Of a stretch of 62,664 nucleotides of DNA, positions 36,193-44,468 are shown piece by piece. The stretch is from Sulfurovum sp. (GTDB taxonomy: Bacteria > Campylobacterota > Campylobacteria > Campylobacterales > Sulfurovaceae): positions 1-62,664 of the forward strand of contig DYLZ01000002.1 in assembly GCA_020721775.1 (NCBI GenBank), given 5' to 3'. The notes beneath the pieces were generated by a model. That model was not told the DNA's origin, did not search any database, and worked only from the letters and a program-made list of their open reading frames with translations. Position 1 is the first letter of the stretch. Each line of letters begins with the position of its first letter. A program made the position numbers and the translations under genes.

Positions 36193-37197
36193 ATGAAACA
36201 ACAAAAAAAAAGAAAGCTTGCTCGCAATAAAAAATTTCAAATCAAAAAACGAACAAAAATAAATAAACTGCTCATGATACCAAAAGCCCTTTTATTGGTT
36301 TCACTTGTATTGTTTATATTGTATATATTTGAATCCATAAAGCCGGAACAAAAAGTTAAAATAGAACATGGCGGTATATCACAAGTGGTAGAAGGCTTAA
36401 AACAGCAAGGCTATAGTGTAAATATCATAGACAAATACATCTTGGCTCTTCTTGGAAGTCCAAGAGCAGGAACAATTCTTTTTGAGAAAGATGAAACATT
36501 ATCCAGAGTAGTTTTTTTATACAAAATTGCAAATACAAAACCGACAGGAATAGATAATAACATTACGCTAATACCGGGAGAAACTTTAGATATATTTTTT
36601 GAAAATATTGCAAAACAGATGAATCTAAACAAAACTATTCTTATGGAAGAATATAAAAAACAGTCATATTATAAAGAAGCCGGCATAAGCCCTGATACTT
36701 ATTTTGTAAATACAAATATGAATGAGAAAAAATTGATAGAGTTTTTAGTTAAACAATCAGAGGAAAAGTATAAGCAAATAGCAACAAAATATTTCAATTC
36801 ATATGACAAAGACAAATGGCAAAATGTTCTCATAAAAGCTTCTATAATACAAAAAGAGGCAGCAAATAAACAAGAAATGCCTATAATCTCTTCTGTGATA
36901 GATAACAGAATATCCAAAAATATGAAACTTCAAATGGATGGCTCGTTGAACTACGGCATATACTCTCATGTAGCCGTAACGCCGGAGAGAATAAAAAACG
37001 ACACTACTACATTCAATACATATAAAAACTATGGCTTGCCAAAATCACCGATCTGCTCTGTATCGCAAGAAGCGATAGAGGCCGCCATCAATCCAAGCAA
37101 AACAGACTATCTATATTTTGTAAAAAACAAAGAAAACATTCATACCTTTACAAAAGATTTCAGATCACACAGAGATGCTATAGAAAAAAACAAATAG
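36193..37197 (+). CDS. mltG: Endolytic murein transglycosylase
   Basis: Cuts nascent peptidoglycan strands at the inner membrane. 334 residues: basic N-terminus, one membrane helix (about 28-48), LysM-like region, and the YceG catalytic domain with IKASIIQKEAANKQEM (catalytic Glu, about 217-222), ISSVIDNRISKNMKLQMDGS and TYKNYGLPKSPICSVS. Third gene after secA in the same direction. Confidence 0.92.
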   Translation: MKQQKKRKLARNKKFQIKKRTKINKLLMIPKALLLVSLVLFILYIFESIKPEQKVKIEHGGISQVVEGLKQQGYSVNIIDKYILALLGSPRAGTILFEKDETLSRVVFLYKIANTKPTGIDNNITLIPGETLDIFFENIAKQMNLNKTILMEEYKKQSYYKEAGISPDTYFVNTNMNEKKLIEFLVKQSEEKYKQIATKYFNSYDKDKWQNVLIKASIIQKEAANKQEMPIISSVIDNRISKNMKLQMDGSLNYGIYSHVAVTPERIKNDTTTFNTYKNYGLPKSPICSVSQEAIEAAINPSKTDYLYFVKNKENIHTFTKDFRSHRDAIEKNK

Positions 37198-37219
37198 ACT
37201 ATTATTGATAACAATACCT

Positions 37220-38110
37220 CTACTTCCACGCAGAAAGGTCTTGCAGATCAAAAAGCAGCAAATCTTTATCTTTTGAATTTTTAAGCTCCATTGAAAAACC
37301 TTGTTTTGAAAAAAGCACCCAATGTTTTGCAGTCAAATTTGACTGCGCTGCTTTTAATTTTAATTTGGTCAATTCATTTTTGCATACTTTTCTCTCTTTG
37401 TATTTACATTCAGCCAAAACAACTTCTTGTGACTCAGTCACTGCAACTATATCAAACTCATTATCCCTATCCCAGTAGCTGCCGGAAAAAACAATATTGA
37501 TGCCTTTATTGCCATAATAGTCTATAAGAAATTCTTCTGAAAGATGTTCAAAAACAAGGCTTCGCAGCCTTTCGTAATGCGCTTTAAAATTTTCAATAAA
37601 CTTATCTTTTTCACCGATTTGCAAACTATCTCGGTATGGCTCAACAAAACCAAACCAAAATCTGTAAAACGGTTTTTTAAATCTAAGTTTTGATTGTATC
37701 CTGTACTTTTTATGCGAATTTGTTTCAAGCTCTTTTGATGCTTCAAGTCTAACAATGCCCAATCCGGTCAATTCATCTATTATATTTTCTCCCAAATGTT
37801 CATTGAGTCTTGCTTTTTTAATTGATGAATATATTTTGCCGTCGCCTCTTGCGATTGCCACGAGAACTTCTCTGTAAGGACTTTCAAGTATATATGTAGG
37901 TTCTATTTGCGATGATATAATATCTATATTATGCAAAAAACTATTTTCAATAAATTCAAAAAGAGTAGCAAAATAATCAAGCTCCAACTCGCTAACGCCG
38001 CCGAATATAGAAAAATAATCGATCAATTGTTCAAAATCTAGATATGGATGCTTTTGTGAAAAACTTTGAAATAATTTTTTAATTATAAACCTTTTTTGAA
38101 AATATATCAA
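37220..38110 (-). CDS. DUF234 protein with PD-(D/E)xK-like nuclease domain
   Basis: A 296-residue protein matching the C-terminal part of archaeal-type ATPase/DUF234 proteins but lacking the P-loop ATPase half. A winged-helix-like region occupies about 75-145 (IYSSIKKARLNEHLGENIID). The C-terminal domain has NEFDIVAVTESQEVVLAECK, the Asp and Glu-x-Lys of a restriction-like fold. The short form appears to be usual in Campylobacterota. Role unknown; a DNA-related function is inferred. Converges with mltG across a 22-base gap. Confidence 0.75.
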   Translation of the reverse strand: MIYFQKRFIIKKLFQSFSQKHPYLDFEQLIDYFSIFGGVSELELDYFATLFEFIENSFLHNIDIISSQIEPTYILESPYREVLVAIARGDGKIYSSIKKARLNEHLGENIIDELTGLGIVRLEASKELETNSHKKYRIQSKLRFKKPFYRFWFGFVEPYRDSLQIGEKDKFIENFKAHYERLRSLVFEHLSEEFLIDYYGNKGINIVFSGSYWDRDNEFDIVAVTESQEVVLAECKYKERKVCKNELTKLKLKAAQSNLTAKHWVLFSKQGFSMELKNSKDKDLLLFDLQDLSAWK

Positions 38111-38205
38111 TTTATATATTTTAACATATTTTAGCTACAATATTTTATTGAAAGTATGATTATTTTTTAATCAACAATATGACTATATTTAATAGCGGAG
38201 AAAAT

Positions 38206-38937
38206 ATGTTTTTTAGCAATTGCAAAAAAATAAAGCAGATAAAAAAAGGATTTGAGCTTACAAGAAATATGCAAATATCAACCTTGCTGTATGGTGAGGC
38301 AAATATAGGCAAAAAAACATTGGTCAAATCCATATATAATAATGCAATATGGGTTGACGGAAGCGATTTATTAAAAGTCAAAAATGCTTTTCTTGAAAAT
38401 AGTGAATTAGTAATATATAATTTTGATATACATAAAAATTATGATATGGATGATTTTAATAATAAAAAAATAGTCGCTATAGCAAACGAAACAATAGTGC
38501 CCGACTATATAGATTCTCTATTTGGCTTTATATATAAAATGCCTTCACTAAAAGAGAGGCCCGAGGATTTGGATTTTTTTGTCAACAAGTATACAAAAGA
38601 GGCAAATGACAATTTAGCAAAAGAAGCAAGTTTAAATTTTGATATAAACAAAATAGATTTGAGCGATAATATAAAATCATTAAAAATTGATATTTATAAA
38701 AAAATTGCATTCAGTAATCTAGAAAAAAATGAGATACAAGATATATTATATGACTATTTCAAGAAAAATCTTAATGGCAACAATGATTATGTAAAATTTT
38801 TGAATATTTTTGAATATCCGCTCATAAAAGCCGGCTTGGACAAATTTGGTTCACAACTCAAACTATCCCAAATACTTGGGATCAACAGAAATACTCTTAG
38901 AAAAAAGGTTAATGAAAATGGAATCAATAGATTTTAG
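38206..38937 (+). CDS. Degenerate sigma-54-activator-like ATPase with Fis-type HTH
   Basis: About 243 residues from ATG 38206 (AGCGGAG just upstream). The frame is a reduced NtrC-type AAA+ domain: Walker A-like LYGEANIGKKTLVKSI, a Walker B position VIYNFDIHKN, and FIYKMPSLKERPEDLDFFVN, the counterpart of the LPPLRER segment. The sigma-54-contacting GAFTGA loop and the receiver domain are absent. A Fis-type helix-turn-helix ends the protein (SQILGINRNTLRKKV). It may be an anti-activator or plain DNA-binding regulator. It overlaps the PAS gene downstream. Confidence 0.7.
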   Translation: MFFSNCKKIKQIKKGFELTRNMQISTLLYGEANIGKKTLVKSIYNNAIWVDGSDLLKVKNAFLENSELVIYNFDIHKNYDMDDFNNKKIVAIANETIVPDYIDSLFGFIYKMPSLKERPEDLDFFVNKYTKEANDNLAKEASLNFDINKIDLSDNIKSLKIDIYKKIAFSNLEKNEIQDILYDYFKKNLNGNNDYVKFLNIFEYPLIKAGLDKFGSQLKLSQILGINRNTLRKKVNENGINRF

Positions 38938-39616
38938 AAATTTCATAGAAAATGACAGTAATCCTTTTATACTTTTTGATTTCGGCGGACACATAAAATA
39001 TCTTAACAACTCGGCAGAGATACTCTTGGGGTATGTAAACCCTAAAGTTCTTTATGAATTAGCCACAGAGTATGCGCCAAAAAGCTATGGACACAAAAGC
39101 ATACTCAGCAACCTTGAGTTTGATACATTCTCTTTTTACTCCATAATGGTAGGATATGAAGATGACGAGACTATCTATATAAGACTATACAACAAGCCGC
39201 TAACCAAGCAAGAAAAGATCGTATCAAAAGAGTTAATGATCCCAACTGATATCAACAGTCTCCTTGAGGCAAATATAACTCTTTTTGAAATGCAAAGCAG
39301 CAATACAAAATTGTCTCTATTTGTTGATCAGGATTTACCAATGTTTAAAATAGACCAAAATAGCTTTTCTAAAGTTATAAGAAAAATGCTTAGCTCGTTC
39401 AAGGGATGTGAAAACTTAAGTATTGATCTAAAACTGTTGTTCGGTGAATATATTGTTTTAGGCGACACAAAATATCAAATAGTAGAATTGATCTTAAAAT
39501 CACAAAAACGCGACACCAGCAATGATGAAGAGATATCCCAAATAGTAAACAATACATACCTAACTTGTCAAATCAAAAAGGATGCTTTTAAGCTTCAAAT
39601 GCCGATAATTGTATAA
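38912..39616 (+). CDS. PAS-domain protein with degenerate histidine kinase-like half
   Basis: About 234 residues from ATG 38912, inside the end of the Fis-type gene. Residues 1-95 look like a PAS domain (NPFILFDFGGHIKYLNNSAEILLG). The rest aligns only in outline with a sensor kinase (FVDQDLPMFKIDQNSFSKVI resembles an N-box region) but has no phosphoacceptor His or G-box. With its neighbour it looks like a worn NtrB/NtrC pair. The open frame from 38846 is longer but starts within coding sequence. Confidence 0.6.
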   Translation: MKMESIDFRNFIENDSNPFILFDFGGHIKYLNNSAEILLGYVNPKVLYELATEYAPKSYGHKSILSNLEFDTFSFYSIMVGYEDDETIYIRLYNKPLTKQEKIVSKELMIPTDINSLLEANITLFEMQSSNTKLSLFVDQDLPMFKIDQNSFSKVIRKMLSSFKGCENLSIDLKLLFGEYIVLGDTKYQIVELILKSQKRDTSNDEEISQIVNNTYLTCQIKKDAFKLQMPIIV

Positions 39617-39636
39617 TTGCCTATTTTTTAATCACT

Positions 39637-39852
39637 TTTAAGTTTATTTTGAAGTTTTCAACATGGATGATTTTTGTAGCTTTATGGAGTGTTGTAGTTT
39701 ATGCTCCAATAGCGCATATAGTTTAGGGAGGCGGTTACCTATTCAATGAAGGTGCATTGGATTTTGTCGGAAGCGCATTTAGAGTAAGCGCACAAACTGA
39801 AGAAGTTGGAATGGATGAAGCTGTTCATGGCGAAAAAGTAATGAATCTTTAA
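39637..39852 (+). pseudogene. amtB: Remnant of ammonium transporter amtB
   Basis: In one frame this reads FSTWMIFVALWSVVVYAPIAHIV, a TAG stop at 39724-39726, GGGYLFNEGALDFVG, then SAFRVSAQTEEVGMDEAVHG and a TAA at 39850-39852. The first two pieces match the Amt segment xTW..F..LW...VY.PxAHxxWGGGxL..xGaLDFaGG, and the last matches the Amt C-terminus (RVS.EEE..GLD...HGE). The TAG replaces the family tryptophan, and the roughly 200 residues that should lie between DFVG and the tail are missing. It directly precedes glnB, the usual amtB-glnK neighbour. Confidence 0.85.
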
Positions 39853-39864
39853 TCGGTTCTTACA

Positions 39865-39870
39865 TATAAT
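39865..39870 (+). promoter_or_regulatory. glnB -10 box
   Basis: TATAAT 26 bases before ATG 39896, with CAAGGA as ribosome-binding site. It lies just after the amtB relic, so glnB keeps its own promoter despite loss of amtB. Confidence 0.5.
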
Positions 39871-39892
39871 TTTATAAAGTTATCAAGGATGA

Positions 39893-40237
<345 letters not shown>

Positions 40238-40279
40238 TATCATTTTTCTGTACTCCTCAAGAGTGCACTCTCTCATATA

Positions 40280-40298
40280 CTCCGCTTTTTTAGCGGGG
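40280..40298. terminator. Hairpin after glnB
   Basis: CTCCGCT / AGCGGGG (one G-T pair) around TTTTT. No T-run follows on the plus strand, so terminator function is uncertain. A short palindrome GAGTGCACTC lies just upstream (40261-40270). Confidence 0.4.
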
Positions 40299-40369
40299 TG
40301 ACAAATCTATTTCAATAACAAACTTCGTACTATATGTAAATCATAAATTAATGATTATCATATTTTTGG

Positions 40370-40375
40370 TACAAT
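40370..40375 (+). promoter_or_regulatory. rplI -10 box
   Basis: TACAAT 41 bases before GTG 40416, with AAAAGGAA ahead of the start. Confidence 0.45.
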
Positions 40376-40415
40376 ATATAAAATAAATCAACTTAATACT
40401 ACAAAAGGAATATTA

Positions 40416-40862
40416 GTGAAAGTACTGCTAATAAAAGATGTAAAAACATTAGGACGCGCAGGTGAGATAAAAGATGTAAAAGATGGATATGGTCAAAACT
40501 TTCTCATAAGAAAAGGTTTTGCAAAACTAGCGACTCCTGAGGTTATAGAAAACTATAAAGCCGAAATAGCTTTAAAAGAAAAGCTTGAAAAAGAAGAATT
40601 AGAAAGATTAAATAGAGAAAAAATCGAATTAGAAACTAAAAATATAATAATAAAAAAACATAACGCACCTGTCGGAATACAAGGCTCGGTAAGAAACAAT
40701 GATATTGCTTTAGCCATAAAAGAACAGTTTGGTTTTGAATATGATAAAAAAAGTATCCATTTAGATAAACCTATCAAATCTACAGGCTTACATGAAGTTG
40801 ATCTAAAGCTTGGTCATGGGATACATGTTAAACTAAAAGTAGAAGTTGTAGGTGTAGATTAG
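40416..40862 (+). CDS. rplI: 50S ribosomal protein L9
   Basis: 148 residues: N-terminal rRNA-binding domain with MKVLLIKDVKTLGRAGEIKD and GYGQNFLIRKGFA, a long central helix rich in Lys/Glu, and the C-terminal domain. The start is GTG at 40416 behind AAAAGGAA. In Campylobacter jejuni rplI is followed by hslV-hslU-era; here era follows directly after 38 bases. Confidence 0.95.
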   Translation: MKVLLIKDVKTLGRAGEIKDVKDGYGQNFLIRKGFAKLATPEVIENYKAEIALKEKLEKEELERLNREKIELETKNIIIKKHNAPVGIQGSVRNNDIALAIKEQFGFEYDKKSIHLDKPIKSTGLHEVDLKLGHGIHVKLKVEVVGVD

Positions 40863-40900
40863 TATACTTAAAACAATAAATTATATTTTATGGAAATTAA

Positions 40901-41788
40901 ATGAAAGATCAAAAAGCAGGCTTCATAGCAGTAGTTGGAAGGCCTAATGCCGGGAAAAGTTCCATTTTAAACCTGCTTGTAGGCGAGAGAGTGGCAATGG
41001 TGTCAAAAAAAGCGCAAGCTACTAGAAAAAGAATGCAAATAATTGTTATGCACAACAACTCACAATTGATATTTGTAGATACACCCGGTATTCACAAAAA
41101 AGAGAAATTATTAAATAAATTTATGCTGGAAGAAGCGCTAAAGGCGATCGGTGATTGTGACTTGATACTGTTTGTTGCGCCGGCAAGCGACAAAACGGAT
41201 GAATATGAGAAATTTTTGCAGTTAAGCGAAAGAAAAAAAACTAAACATATAATAGTTTTAAATAAAATTGATCAAGTTCCTCAAGCCAAGCTGCTGCAAA
41301 AACTTGGGGAATATCAAAAATTTCAAGAACATTTCGAAGCTATTATCCCATTTTCCGTAAATAAAAATGTGGGCAAAAAGGAACTTTTAGATATTGTTTC
41401 AAAATATATGCCTGAGCACCCTTGGCTTTATGATGATGAGATCCTAACAACGGAACATATTCGTTCTATTTATAAAGAATTTATAAGAGAATCTATTTTT
41501 GAAAATATGAGCGATGAAATACCTTATGAGAGCGATGTGATAATAGACAAAATAGACGAAGATATATATATGGACAGGGTTTTGGCGACTATAATCGTAG
41601 AAAAAGAGATACAAAAAAAGATTATCGTAGGCAAAAGCGGAGAAAGCATAAAAAGAATCGGCATGCTTGCTAGAAAAAATATTGAAAGCTTTTCCGGTAA
41701 AAAAATATATCTTGAGCTCCATGTCAGCGTAAAAAGCGGGTGGAGTAAAAATAAATCTGAATTAGAAAATTTTGGTTATATATTTTAA
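40901..41788 (+). CDS. era: GTPase Era
   Basis: Ribosome-assembly GTPase binding the 3' end of 16S rRNA. 295 residues: G1 GRPNAGKSSILN, G2 region ATRKRM, G3 DTPGIHKKE, G4 LNKIDQ, then a KH domain with IVGKSGESIKRIGMLAR (about 245-262). Start ATG 40901. Confidence 0.95.
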   Translation: MKDQKAGFIAVVGRPNAGKSSILNLLVGERVAMVSKKAQATRKRMQIIVMHNNSQLIFVDTPGIHKKEKLLNKFMLEEALKAIGDCDLILFVAPASDKTDEYEKFLQLSERKKTKHIIVLNKIDQVPQAKLLQKLGEYQKFQEHFEAIIPFSVNKNVGKKELLDIVSKYMPEHPWLYDDEILTTEHIRSIYKEFIRESIFENMSDEIPYESDVIIDKIDEDIYMDRVLATIIVEKEIQKKIIVGKSGESIKRIGMLARKNIESFSGKKIYLELHVSVKSGWSKNKSELENFGYIF

Positions 41789-41852
41789 TATTAAGATTTA
41801 TTTAAATATTTACATTATAGAATTAGGGTAATCTTTATTTAGAAAGGTGTCT

Positions 41853-43388
41853 ATGTTTAAAAAGTTGCAAGTCACTAAATCGCCTTTTAGCAGCATAGTT
41901 ACGATCGATCCGTATGAAAATAACTACTCTATCGTAAAAAACAACTCTGTAGATTTTATTGCCAAGCCATCATATTCAAAAGATCAATTCGTCTCTTCTT
42001 TTATAGCAAATAAAGATCTATTAATCTCTTCAATTAGTATGAGCCGTAGAATTCCGGATGAAGATATGGCCAGCGCTATTGAAATTAAAATGCAAGAAGA
42101 GCTCGGTATAAGTGAAGAGGAGAATGAATACCTCATAAGCTATATAGAATCGGAAAGTGCAACCGATGAGCGGGTTTTTCATGTATTTGCAACCAAATCT
42201 GAAGAAAATTTTACACTTTTTGAAAATCATAAAAAAAATCTAAAATATATAGATCTGGTTACCCCTGCTCCATTATTGTGTAGAACTCTTTATAAGAACA
42301 ATCTACTCCAAACGAATGAAGTTCATATTTTTATATATTTAATGCATAAAGATGCTTTTATCGCTATATACAAAGACGGAAATTTTGTTTATAGTAAAGG
42401 TCTTGACTATTCCATAGATAAGTTGCACGATAAATACTGTGAAACAGTTGGAAGCCATATAGATAAAGAATCTTTTTTAGAATTGTTGCTAAAAGATAAC
42501 CTATATGGGATAAATACAAATATATCACAATCTCTTGCTAAAATATTCGGTAATTTCTTTTTATCGATCAACGATGTAATTGTATATTCAAAAAGAGCGT
42601 TTAAGATCGAAACCATTGATGATATATTTATAGGTACCGATATTGGTGATATTCCATTGTGTCATAAATATATATTAAATTACATAGGCAACAGTTCAAA
42701 AAATTGGGACTTTGATCTCGGTTTTGATAAAAGCAAGCACAATAAAGTAACTCAACTTGAGTTAATGCTTGCAAAAACATCTATTGACTACATCAACGAT
42801 ACAAATTCAGCTGTCAACCTGACGCAATTTCAAAGACCCCCTGCTTTTGCAAAAAGGTCGGGCGGTAAATTTTTGATAGCAGCCGGCGCTGCTACGGTTA
42901 TCGGTTTATCTTTGCCGCTTTACTATTTGGCATATTCATATATAAACGATATACAATCATATACGAACAGTAAAAGATCAGAAGAACTTGCGCCTGAAGT
43001 TGCAAAATACAAATCTATAATTTCTGAAAAAGAAAATGAGTTAAAAATACTCGGCATTGAAGAAAAAACAAAAAAAGAAGCATATGATTCAAAAGCTCAA
43101 ACGCTTGATAGCATCTATAATAAAAAAGTAAACTATATAATGAAATCAAAGATATTTTACGAATTATCCAATGATTTAAAAAAATTTGGTGTTACTATAC
43201 AAAAATTTCAAAATCATGACAATAATTTTTCTATCGGACTAATTGGAGATAACGATAAAAAAATTACAGAATTTATCAAGTTTATCTCTGAAAAATATGA
43301 AAATATCAAAAATATCAATATGCAACTATTGGAAAAAGATCAAAATAGCTCATTTTACGAAGGTGAGCTAAGAATGGAGCTAAAATGA
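41853..43388 (+). CDS. PilM/PilN-like (GspL/MshI-type) assembly platform protein
   Basis: About 511 residues from ATG 41853 (AGAAAGG just upstream; the open frame starts two codons earlier at GTG). The first 340 residues are cytoplasmic, in the place of the actin-like PilM/GspL domain. One membrane helix (about 345-368, AAGAATVIGLSLPLYYLAYS) follows, then a coiled coil and a small periplasmic alpha/beta domain as in PilN. It is thus a PilM-PilN fusion in layout. It heads the eight-gene pseudopilus cluster and overlaps the next gene by four bases. Confidence 0.6.
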   Translation: MFKKLQVTKSPFSSIVTIDPYENNYSIVKNNSVDFIAKPSYSKDQFVSSFIANKDLLISSISMSRRIPDEDMASAIEIKMQEELGISEEENEYLISYIESESATDERVFHVFATKSEENFTLFENHKKNLKYIDLVTPAPLLCRTLYKNNLLQTNEVHIFIYLMHKDAFIAIYKDGNFVYSKGLDYSIDKLHDKYCETVGSHIDKESFLELLLKDNLYGINTNISQSLAKIFGNFFLSINDVIVYSKRAFKIETIDDIFIGTDIGDIPLCHKYILNYIGNSSKNWDFDLGFDKSKHNKVTQLELMLAKTSIDYINDTNSAVNLTQFQRPPAFAKRSGGKFLIAAGAATVIGLSLPLYYLAYSYINDIQSYTNSKRSEELAPEVAKYKSIISEKENELKILGIEEKTKKEAYDSKAQTLDSIYNKKVNYIMKSKIFYELSNDLKKFGVTIQKFQNHDNNFSIGLIGDNDKKITEFIKFISEKYENIKNINMQLLEKDQNSSFYEGELRMELK

Positions 43389-44044
43389 TTTTTTTAGAAA
43401 ACATACTTGAAAAACTGGATATCTATCTAAATGCAAAACAGGAAAATGAAAAAAATATCATGATATATGGGGTGGGGGTGCTTATAGCTGTTCTTGCATA
43501 CTATATACTTTTACCTTTGGCAGAAGATAGATATAATTTTACAGCAGAAGAAAAAGAAAAAATACAGAAAGTTTTAGATGAACAAGAAGCGTATATGTCG
43601 TCAATTACCGTTCATGGTGACAAAGATTACAAAGTAAAAGAGCTCTCAAACGAAATTGAACAAAAAAAGCATGCAATTGCAGATATGGAAAATAAAACTG
43701 CATTGATCAACAATAGTATGCATAAACTTGAGGATATGATATTTGACAAAAAAAGTTGGTCAACATTCCTAGATTCCATAACAACAACAGCATCTAAAAA
43801 TAATGTCAATATTTTAAAATTGGATAATAATTTTACAGAATCAAACAAAACTACTTTTGGACATGTGCTAGAGATAAAAATCAAATGTCAAGGCGAATAT
43901 AAGGACATCTTAAAATTCATGAATGACATAGAACAAAATAGATTGGTAACAGATATTTACGGCAGCCAGCTAAAAGTCAACAAACAAAAATCTGCGATTT
44001 TAGCAGATCTCAACATCTCAGTATGGGGGATAAGTAATAGATGA
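43385..44044 (+). CDS. PilO-like (GspM/MshJ-type) membrane protein
   Basis: 219 residues with a short cytoplasmic start, one membrane helix (about 27-45), a coiled coil (about 50-115) and a C-terminal alpha/beta domain (KTTFGHVLEIKIKCQGEYKD). Topology and position after the PilN-like gene match PilO/GspM, which forms the inner-membrane ring with PilN. Four-base overlaps on both sides. Confidence 0.6.
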   Translation: MIFLENILEKLDIYLNAKQENEKNIMIYGVGVLIAVLAYYILLPLAEDRYNFTAEEKEKIQKVLDEQEAYMSSITVHGDKDYKVKELSNEIEQKKHAIADMENKTALINNSMHKLEDMIFDKKSWSTFLDSITTTASKNNVNILKLDNNFTESNKTTFGHVLEIKIKCQGEYKDILKFMNDIEQNRLVTDIYGSQLKVNKQKSAILADLNISVWGISNR

Positions 44045-44454
44045 AATATACAATATTTTTATCAATTGTCCTTACGGGCACATTGTTATCAGCTACGCTT
44101 AGCATAAAAGACATAGACCAAAAAGTAGCGCAAATTAGAGCGCCGAGAGGCGGTCTAAACAGTTCTATATTTAATGTTGTTGCCGACCCTTTTGTTTACT
44201 ATGATAGAAATAAAACAACCGGGGCAATAATAATGCCAAAAGAAACCGATGAAGATTCCAATGCAACAAAGCTAAGTGCGATCATGAACGGCAAAGCATT
44301 TATTGGCGGCAGCTGGAAAAAAGTCGGGGATACTGCGGGTAGTTATACGATAACAAAAATAGGTCAGAGCAGCGTTTTTTTAAACAATGGCAAAAAAACA
44401 AAAAAAATTCATTTAAACCGCGGTTCAAATGAAAAAAAATTGATTAAATTTTAA
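44041..44454 (+). CDS. PilP/MshK-like periplasmic protein (CtsR position)
   Basis: 137 residues with a signal peptide (MKYTIFLSIVLTGTLLSATL). DPFVYYDRN is near 51, and a C-terminal beta domain (SAIMNGKAFIGGSWKKVGDT, then ITKIGQSSVFLNNGKK) resembles the homology region of PilP/GspC that contacts the secretin. Its place before the secretin corresponds to ctsR in Campylobacter. The family call rests on size, context and the short beta segment. Confidence 0.6.
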   Translation: MKYTIFLSIVLTGTLLSATLSIKDIDQKVAQIRAPRGGLNSSIFNVVADPFVYYDRNKTTGAIIMPKETDEDSNATKLSAIMNGKAFIGGSWKKVGDTAGSYTITKIGQSSVFLNNGKKTKKIHLNRGSNEKKLIKF

Positions 44455-44468
44455 GGAAGGTGGCAATC

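Noticed and set aside
40351-40361. ATGATTATCAT upstream of rplI as a Fur box
   Set aside because: A short palindrome in AT-rich DNA before a ribosomal protein gene; no reason for iron control and too little sequence to support it.
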